A stretch of 64,000 nt of DNA from assembly GCF_000143415.4 (NCBI RefSeq), contig NW_003314304.1, positions 497,372-561,371 of the forward strand, read 5' to 3'. The translations under genes and the position numbers were made by a program. Source of the DNA: Selaginella moellendorffii. Lineage: Eukaryota; Streptophyta; Lycopodiopsida; Selaginellales; Selaginellaceae. Below the pieces are notes generated by a model that worked only from the letters and a program-made list of their open reading frames with translations, ran no database searches and was not told where the DNA came from. This document shows positions 56,911 through 64,000 of this stretch, piece after piece; the stretch's first letter is position 1; each line of letters starts with the position of its first letter.

Positions 56911-58920
56911 CTAGCTCGACGAGAACTTCCTCATGGAAGACGAGCTAGAGAGCACGTACGAAGCAGAGACCTCGGGCTCCAGTTGGAGCGTCCTCTCGGC
57001 CGCAACCGAGGCCTGCCGCTCGCTCCCGTCGCAAACTTTGTTGCTCGAGTCGAGCAGGATCGTCCAAGGCACGGGACCGGGCTCAAACGGCATGACATCG
57101 ACGAGCTCCTGCGCTAGCTGAAGCTGCCCCGACCGTCCCAGCAGATCCACCACGCACACAAAGTGATCCACGCTCGGCCTCAAACCAAAGTCCTCCTGCA
57201 TGCTCCGGAAGAGCTCGAGTCCTCTACTCAGCATTCCGGCATGGCTACAGACCGAGAGCACGCTCACAAACACGATTTCGTCCGCCGCAGCGCCGCCCTC
57301 CAACAGCATGAGCTCGAAAGTCCGGATGGCCGCCTGGGACTCGCCAGCTTGAGCATAGGCCGAGACCATGGCGTCGTAAGAAGCTACGTCCCTCTGGAGT
57401 GGAGGGATTTGCCAGAAGACAGCCTCGGCACTGGGCAGTGATCCACACTTCGTGAACATCTGGACGAGAGCAGTGTCAAGCTTCTGAGAGTGGAGGCTCG
57501 CCTGGATGATCTCCTCGTGGACAAGCTTGGCTTCTCCGAGAGAAGTGACCCCATTGACGAGGCCGACGAAGGTGACATGGTTGGCTTGCACGCCTTCCAA
57601 GTCCATTCCAGCGAGAGCTTGGATGGCCTCGCGGCAGTGGTGGTTCTCTCCAAAGGCCGTGATCATCGCAGTCCAGCAAACAGCGTCGCGGAGGCTCGCT
57701 CGGGTTTGATCGAAGACTGTGACGGCGTCCACCAGGCTGCGGCATTTCCCATACATGCTCACCAGCGAGACCTGGATGCGTTGGTCGCGGTCGAGGCCTC
57801 GATCGATGACCTCGACGTGGAGCGCTCGTCCGGTTTCGAGCTCGCCAGCATCAGCGCAGGCTCCCAGCGCTGCGATGAAAGTTATCTCGTTTGGTTTGAT
57901 CCTCTCGAGCTGCATGGTTTTCAGCAGCTCCAGAGCTCGGTGAGGATGGCCATTGAGATTAAACGCCGAGAGCATCGAGTTCCAAGTGACGATGTTTCGT
58001 CTCGTTGCGGGCATGGAATCAAACACTTGCTTTGCACGAAATGCTTCTCCATTTTGGGCATATGCAGTGATCATAGCGTTCCAAGCCATTTCATCCTTGT
58101 CCAGGATTACATCAAAGATCTTCCTTGCCTTTTCGACAAGACCATTGTGAGAAAACGCTTGCAGCATTGTAGTTTGAGCGACTAAGTCCTTCTCAGGCAT
58201 GAGAGCAAACATCCTCTCCGCATTTGCAATTTCTCCGGCTTTGGCATACGCAGTGATCATCACAGTGTAGACGTGAATGTTTGGTTTCTCCATCGCATCA
58301 AACAAGCGCTTCGCTTCTTCCAGCCGGTTGTGCGCTGCGTAAGCCGATATCAGAGCACCCCAAGAAACCGGATTTCTCTCAGGCATCCTATCAAACAACT
58401 CTTTCGCACGATCAAATTCCCCTTTCTGGGCAAGTGCGGTAACCATCACAGTCCATGCCACTACATTCTTCTCGGGCATTCGATCAAACAGTTCCTGGGC
58501 TTGATCCAGGTTCCCATCAGCGGCGTAGCGTTTTATCATCACGACCCATGAGACAGGATCTCTCTTGGGCATCATTTCGAACCACGCTCGAGCGTCGTCC
58601 AAGGTTCCATTCTGGGCAATTGCCGAGAGCATAATCGTCCACGAGAAGACATTGGGTCGGCGGATGCGATCGAAGGCCAATCTGGCCCTTTCCATGTCCC
58701 CGCATCTCCCGTAGCTCTGGACGACGAGATTGGCAAGGAAAACATTCGTGCTATGGCGGCTGCTCAAGACCCTGTCGTGAATCTCGTGAATTTCTTTCAC
58801 CCGGTGGGATTGCCCGGCAGATCGTAGCAGCCCAGCAAAGAAAGAAACCTCTCCCCGATCACCTCTCAAGTCACCACAAGAGACCTTTAGTGGAAAGGAA
58901 GCACAAAGAGAGAAGATCAT
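56911..58920 (-). CDS. Pentatricopeptide repeat (PPR) protein, PLS-like, short C-terminus
   Basis: An intronless frame of 669 codons contains about 14-15 PPR units of the P/L/S type (AWTVMVTALAQKGEFDRAKE; VSWGALISAYAAHNRLEEAK; TFIAALGACADAGELETGRA). A degenerate E-like C-terminus (PWTILLDSSNK; LQLEPEVSASYVLS) is present, with no DYW domain. The N-terminus (MIFSLCASFPLKVSCGDLRG) could be an organelle-targeting peptide. PLS-PPR proteins bind organelle RNA and direct C-to-U editing, which is very abundant in lycophytes. Without DYW this one would need a partner. Absence of introns is normal for this family. Confidence 0.9.
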   Translation of the reverse strand: MIFSLCASFPLKVSCGDLRGDRGEVSFFAGLLRSAGQSHRVKEIHEIHDRVLSSRHSTNVFLANLVVQSYGRCGDMERARLAFDRIRRPNVFSWTIMLSAIAQNGTLDDARAWFEMMPKRDPVSWVVMIKRYAADGNLDQAQELFDRMPEKNVVAWTVMVTALAQKGEFDRAKELFDRMPERNPVSWGALISAYAAHNRLEEAKRLFDAMEKPNIHVYTVMITAYAKAGEIANAERMFALMPEKDLVAQTTMLQAFSHNGLVEKARKIFDVILDKDEMAWNAMITAYAQNGEAFRAKQVFDSMPATRRNIVTWNSMLSAFNLNGHPHRALELLKTMQLERIKPNEITFIAALGACADAGELETGRALHVEVIDRGLDRDQRIQVSLVSMYGKCRSLVDAVTVFDQTRASLRDAVCWTAMITAFGENHHCREAIQALAGMDLEGVQANHVTFVGLVNGVTSLGEAKLVHEEIIQASLHSQKLDTALVQMFTKCGSLPSAEAVFWQIPPLQRDVASYDAMVSAYAQAGESQAAIRTFELMLLEGGAAADEIVFVSVLSVCSHAGMLSRGLELFRSMQEDFGLRPSVDHFVCVVDLLGRSGQLQLAQELVDVMPFEPGPVPWTILLDSSNKVCDGSERQASVAAERTLQLEPEVSASYVLSSSSSMRKFSSS

Positions 58921-59839
58921 ACATAGCTACCTTTTGTGAAACTGAGTTCCAAGAATTAGGGTTTGATAGGGTTTAGCAAAGGATTAGTTGTAGAACTCCC
59001 AATGAAAGTGGAGAAGATTTTATTCTCTTCCAACACCAACAATCTAGAGTATGAAGTACTTGGGGAAAAGGAGCATGGATGTTTTTGGGTAAAACAATTC
59101 AAGCTCACCAAGCTGTGATTCATCTTTGTCAAACCTCTCTCTGGATTTGTGAGTTTCTATGGTAAAAACAATGCCAAAAAGCCTGTGGAGGAGTTGGAGT
59201 TGAAATACATCAATCCTCTGGACTATGAAAAACCTTTTAAAGTCGGCCAGCTTTCCAAGACACTTGTCCTTGGAAAGTAGGCCGACTTTAAATTGCAATT
59301 GTTCCATCCAATCTCCCGTATTACAATTCTGGTTGTGGGGCAATATCTGCCAGTGGTTATTGACGATGACCAGGACAAGCCTAACCGAGAGTTGACCATC
59401 AGATAATTTGATGTGAAGAACGAGGGGAAATGCTAAGGCCTCAATGCAAGCTGATAGTTTTTAAAAGGGCTTCCACTCGTCACTTAGAGCGTGAGGAATT
59501 TGATCTCCAACAGATAGGATTTAACTGTAATATTTTAATAAACTGAATTTAAATTTTTTTAGCGCTTAACAGTTTGTACAAAGAGTTTTTTTTTTTTTTT
59601 TTGTGCAATAGGACAAAACAAATATGTGGCTATTAGGCTTCAAGCCACAACGTAGAATTCTCACCACTAAATATTACCCCAATATATTCATCTTTTGGAC
59701 TGTATGGTTCATATTTCCAATCATACAAATAATGAAAGACAAGACGTAGAGGAAAGAACAATGTCCAATTCAGCCCATAAGTACTGGTACATCAAACGAT
59801 CCATCAAAACTTCCTCTTTGAAAAGTTTCTTCTTTTTTC
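58921..59839. other. Intergenic region between PPR and UGT genes
   Basis: No convincing gene. A minus-strand 99-codon ORF (59044-59343) contains the hairpin described separately and no known domain. A poly-T run occurs near 59587-59602. The UGT promoter lies at the right end. Confidence 0.45.
59236..59292. repeat. Inverted repeat: 24-bp arms, 9-nt loop
   Basis: Arms 59236-59259 and 59269-59292 pair over 24 bases with two mismatches (TTTAAAGTCGGCC core, then CTTTCCAAG) around the loop ACACTTGTC. It is too short for a typical plant miRNA precursor but strongly stem-forming. Confidence 0.85.
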
Positions 59840-61325
59840 ATGGGCTCTCTCTCGAAACTTCACGTTGTTCTTATCCCAGTTCCAGCACAGGGACATGTCG
59901 TTCCAATCATCTATCTCGCCCGGAAGCTCGCGCTCCTCGGAGTCACTGTGACCATCATCAACGTTGATAGCATCCACGAAACCTTGCAGCAATCCTGGAA
60001 GAGAGAGGACAATCCTGTGAGTAATGGCCACAACATTCGCCTCGAGTCCATCTCTATGGACTTGCGAGTTCCCAATGGCTTCGACGAGAAGAACTTCGAC
60101 GCGCAGGCCGCCTTCTGCGAGGCCATCTTCCGAATGGAGGATCCACTCGCGGAGCTCTTGTCCCGGATCGATCGAGACGGCCCCAGAGTCGCGTGTGTCG
60201 TCTCGGACTTTTACCATCTCAGTGCTCCACACGCTGCAAAGAAGGCTGGATTGGCTGGAGCGAGCTTTTGGCCGGGAAACGCTGCTTGGGCTGCCATCGA
60301 ATTCCACGTTCCAAAGCTCCTGGAGATGGGAGACGTTCCTGTCAAAGGTGAAGCTTTGATTGATCTAGAAGTGTGTTCTAAGAAAACTTGGGATTTCTAT
60401 GGTGCCAGCGGGAGATGAAAAGCTGATTTCTTACATCCCTGGAATGGAGCTAAGATCGCAAGACATTCCACTCTTCATGCACGACGGAGAATTCGAGAAG
60501 AACGGGGAAGAACAATCACTGTATCGCTCCAAGAGGATCGCACTGGATTCTTGGTTTCTGATAAACTCTGTCCACGACATCGAGCCGCGAATTTTCGAAG
60601 CGATGAGGGAAGGATTCGGGGAGAATTTCGTGCCGGTTGGACCATTGTTTCCTCTCAAGGGAGAGGCGATCGATTCGACTGGATTGCAAGAGGTAAACCT
60701 GAGAACTCCGGATGAATCTTGTCTTCCATGGCTAGACAAGCGTGATCGTGGTTCGGTCCTCTATGTTTCGTTTGGAAGCATCTCCTTCATGACTGCCAAG
60801 CAATTCGAGGAGATCGCGCTGGGATTGGAGGCAAGCAAGGTTTCTTTCCTCTGGGTGATACGATCAAACTCTGTTCTTGGCATGGACGAGGAGTTCTACA
60901 AAGGTTTCGTGAGCAGGACTGGCGGGAGAGGATTGTTCGTGAGATGGGCGCCGCAGCTAGAGATCTTGCAGCACGAAGCAACAGGGGCTTTTCTCACTCA
61001 CTGCGGATGGAACTCCATGCTTGAGAGCTTGGCGTGTGGAGTGCCAATGCTGGGGTGGCCATCTATGTTTGAGCAAAACACGAATGCCAAGCTGGTGCTG
61101 GAAGGCGAGGGCGTGGGAGTGGCATTCTCGAGATCTGGAGGGAAGGATGGATTTGCGCCGAGAGAAGAGGTGGAAGAGAAAGTGAGGGCGATCATGGAGG
61201 GAGAGCAAGGCAGGAGATTGAAAGCCAGGGCGATGGAGATTCGAGAATTGGCTGTCAAGGCTGCTTCTCCCGGAGGTTCTTCTCACACGAACCTCAAGAA
61301 ATTCGTGGAGAGCCTTGCCTCGTAA
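59840..61325 (+). CDS. UDP-glycosyltransferase, family 1 (PSPG box)
   Basis: Two exons (59840-60347 and 60409-61325) with a 61-bp intron (AAAG|GTGAAG donor, TGCCAG acceptor) join in frame to 474 residues, the normal UGT length. The N-terminal acceptor-binding half begins LHVVLIPVPAQGHVVPIIYL, with the expected catalytic His in GH. The C-terminal half has the PSPG box from WAPQLEILQHEATGAFLTHC through GWNSMLESLACGVPMLGWPS to FEQN. The terminal Gln is typical for UDP-glucose. There is no signal peptide, so it is cytosolic. The acceptor (flavonoid, terpenoid, hormone or other) cannot be told from sequence. Unspliced, the first frame would stop at 60418. Confidence 0.93.
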
Positions 61326-61860
61326 AGAAGATCTTCGCGGGGATACCGATCAAAAACGCTGTCGCGGCAACGATCATGATCGTCGCCTATGGCCAAGAGG
61401 GCGACGGGGATTCCGCTAAGCAGGTGTTTGATCGTGCCTTGCCCAGAATCTCCTTTGCTGGAACGCGATGCTCACAGCATATGCGCAGAACGTGCATTTG
61501 CATTAATTGAAGCTTCTCTTTGATACCATGCCCGAGAAAGATGTGATCTCTTGGACCGCAATGCTACAAAAACAATACCTAGTTTGATAGATGCCGAGAA
61601 TGTTTTTGCAACTAAATGGAATTTAGCAACCTGGACTGCTATGGGTCATGTAAATGCCCAAGTCAGGAATATGGAAAAGTTGAGGACACGATACTAGAGA
61701 AAAATCTAGTGTTGTGGAACTCTCTCATTGCAGGATTTGCTCACAATGGATCTATCGAGAAGGCGGAGAAGCTCTTTCTCGAGATGCCTGAGTGGGATCT
61801 CATGTCTGTGAATGCTCTAATCTCTACTCATGGCAATGTCAATTGAGTGCAAGTTATTTT
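61326..61860 (+). pseudogene. PPR fossil downstream of UGT
   Basis: Short in-frame pieces of PPR repeats are readable on the plus strand: AYGQEGDGDSAKQVFD (about 61390), MPEKDVISWTAMLQ (about 61530) and NLVLWNSLIAGFAHNGSIEK then KLFLEMPEWDLMSVNALIS (about 61700-61830). They are separated by stops and frame changes. They look like the same PPR class as the intact gene at 56911-58920, but lie in the opposite orientation across the UGT gene. Confidence 0.7.
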
Positions 61861-64000
61861 GGATTCCACTCCTTTGGTGAGCACCATGCTCTAGAACACG
61901 ATCCTGGTGGCCTACAGTGACAATGATTGCATCATCAAGGCCAAGACCATCTTTGATTATGAGGTGGAGCAGTGGAATCTCATGTTGTGGAACTCAATGG
62001 TCTTGGTAGTTGAGTGGCAATCATGATGTAGCCTAGCAGTTGTTCAATGTGATGCTCAAATGAGATATGGTATTTTGCCACTCAATCCTTACGCAATAAG
62101 ATCTAAGTATCCCAAGACTTGATTATAAAAGAGATTTAATATATAATTTATTAAGATTTAAATATAGAAAGAAAGAGCCCATAAATAAGAGTCTACCCAT
62201 TAAATACTGAAGAAAACAGCCCATAAATAAAAGTGCATCCAATCCCTTTAGTTACTTATAATAACTTTTTTCTGCATCATCATCAATTCTTTTTATGCCT
62301 CCTTTTATATTGGGATTGTGGGGAAGACTTATACCATATATTTAAGAAAACTTCCAAAGCTTCCAACTTTAGAAATTCTAGATGACTATAATCTACAAAA
62401 TAGATGTAATTAATCACAACACCATTTTATGGGTAATAGAGTTAAAATGGGACTTGTATTGCTAATAGAGTTTAAAATCAATACCCAAGAAACATGTAAT
62501 AAATTTGCTTATTTACAAAGTTGGGTATGATATTAATGAAACTATCACACCTAGGCAAAATGTATCCTATATGCTTGCTATCAAGAAATCTATCATGCAT
62601 GTTTTTGTACATCATAACTTAGAAAATAAATAGTTTAGAAGTTTTATAAAATATAAAATACCTACTTATTTTTCAGGCTTGCCTAACACTGACACCACCA
62701 AGATCCATAATGCACTTGGAGAGAATGATTTAAAATGAACTTTCATTGCATACATTATAAATTTATACATTAAGTTGGGGTTATTTAGCAGAAGGAAAAT
62801 GATATGGCTAACTTCAAGTAGAAGTATTTTTGACAAAAAGATATGTATCATGCATGTTGTCATTGGTCTAATTCTCAACTTTCCCATTAATATATGAAAA
62901 ACTATCTAGAAAGTTGAAGAAAATGAAGTCTGAGCAAAGTTTTTTGTATCTTTCAACACGAACAGTTAAACTAGTGTTATATATCTATATGTATGTCATT
63001 GTCATGAAAGATGTCAACAATCTATTATAAAAGGCCACTAAAGACACCCATAGTGCTTTGGTGTGCTATTGGGGAAACAAAGCAAATCTATAAAAAAGCT
63101 AAGTGAATGAAAAAATAATAAATAAAATACTATTATTATATAGTATATTATTAATGAGAGTTCTTTTAACTCCTCATCATAAGCATCTCGTCAAACATGA
63201 ATGAAACTACTATAAAAAATCATTGCTATAAAACACATATGTCCCCTTTTGGTTTGTAAAAGTAAGTTTTAAAATTGATATAATATTTTTTGAACTTTTC
63301 GATTATTGTTATTTATTGGTGGAACTTATTCCAGATTTTAACCATCTAGTGATGGAACTAATGCCTGATTTTAGTTATCTGATAGTGGAATATAGGTTTA
63401 ATTTAGAGCTTCCTCATCCTCATTTTCATCATTGTTGACATCACCATCATTACCAGCATTAATAACTTCTTCCTAGTCTAATGTAAAGGTCTCTTTCCCA
63501 AGGCATTCTAATTCTCAAACACAATCTATCTATCATGCCTTTTAAACTCTTATAAATATTATTAAATATATTCTTCTATCGTTTATACCCTTTGCAATAA
63601 GTCAAGTGTAAATTGGTGTCTCAAATGGCACACCTTTATATCAAAGAAGATAATATATTTAGGAAAGATCCTAAAAATTTTATTATACTTTTAAACTATA
63701 TATCATATGAAATAAAGCTGGCTATAGTGTTGTTTTACTTCTAGACTTATTTAGCAACCACCCCTTTGTGATCCCTTCCAAATATGCATTGACACATGTG
63801 TTGAAGAACATGAAAATGACATTTAGATCATCATTAATGTGTAGTGTCAAAAACTTCTCATTTTCACCTATAGTTTGTATGGAGTGGGATTTGAGTTTGA
63901 AGGCCTTGGTGTGAGACACAAATCGTAAGCCCTAAAGTGGAGCCGAAAGGGCACCACATGGTGGCGGCCGAAGCGAAAGCCAAACAAGCATAACACGTTG
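61861..64000. other. AT-rich DNA, no gene seen
   Basis: Weak PPR-like echoes may persist to about 62080 (for example a LMLWNSMV-like segment). Beyond that the DNA is AT-rich, with only short chance ORFs (62666-62887 and 63722-63919, -) lacking any recognisable motif. Confidence 0.5.

Noticed and set aside
57490-58185. 231-codon plus-strand ORF opposite the PPR gene
   Set aside because: Antisense shadow of the repetitive PPR frame, with no independent motif.
60348-60408. UGT split into two genes (frame stops at 60418)
   Set aside because: A 61-bp GT-AG intron restores one frame with normal UGT length, so this is one gene.

Overview
This is a nuclear window from a land plant, most likely the lycophyte Selaginella (S. 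moellendorffii-like). I infer this from very short introns (about 45-120 bp), close gene spacing with genes on both strands, plant-only families (PIP aquaporin, kiwellin, UGT, PLS-like PPR, ferredoxin-nitrite reductase), and AT-rich, retroelement-filled stretches. No database was searched. A run of 100 Ns (42807-42906) shows it is a draft scaffold.

Layout. 1-3.7 kb is fossil sequence: the 3' part of a PHO1-like (SPX-EXS) phosphate exporter, a degenerate repeat, and a kelch/DUF4110 (KLHDC4-like) pseudogene on the minus strand. 3.9-8.2 kb is a large LRR-Roc-COR (ROCO-type) GTPase split by one frame change. 8.3-11.1 kb holds no gene I recognise. 11.2-13.5 kb is the 5' half of a second PHO1-like copy, frameshifted and cut off. 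13.5-18.3 kb is a decayed Ty3/gypsy retrotransposon, followed by 2 kb of AT-rich DNA with a long (AT)n tract.

20.3-31 kb is a gene-dense island: a secreted subtilase (-), a TFIIS-M/SPOC transcription regulator (-), a divergent 77-residue HMG-box protein (+) and chloroplast ferredoxin-nitrite reductase (+). From nitrite reductase onward (28.6-34.5 kb) a unit made of the NIR 3' end plus a kiwellin gene is present three times in tandem. All three kiwellins are open; only the first NIR is intact.

35.1-42.7 kb is a repeat block: a second decayed Ty3/gypsy element with a small TRIM-like element nested inside it, then a minus-strand LINE reverse-transcriptase fossil and the assembly gap. Just right of the gap is the last exon of a small secreted knottin resembling plant metallocarboxypeptidase inhibitors, with a proline-rich tail.

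43.7-61.3 kb is again gene-dense: PIP1-type aquaporin (-), a Sen1/senataxin-type helicase (-), a YbaK/ProX (PRORSD1-like) deacylase-domain protein (-), a secreted tandem DUF3455 protein (+), a PPR protein (-) and a UDP-glycosyltransferase (+). A PPR fossil and AT-rich DNA with no visible gene close the window.

The genes do not form one pathway. The themes are transport (PHO1, PIP), nitrogen assimilation (NIR), apoplastic or secreted proteins (subtilase, three kiwellins, knottin, DUF3455), RNA and chromatin factors (SPOC/TFIIS, HMG, Sen1, PPR), and active decay by duplication and transposition.
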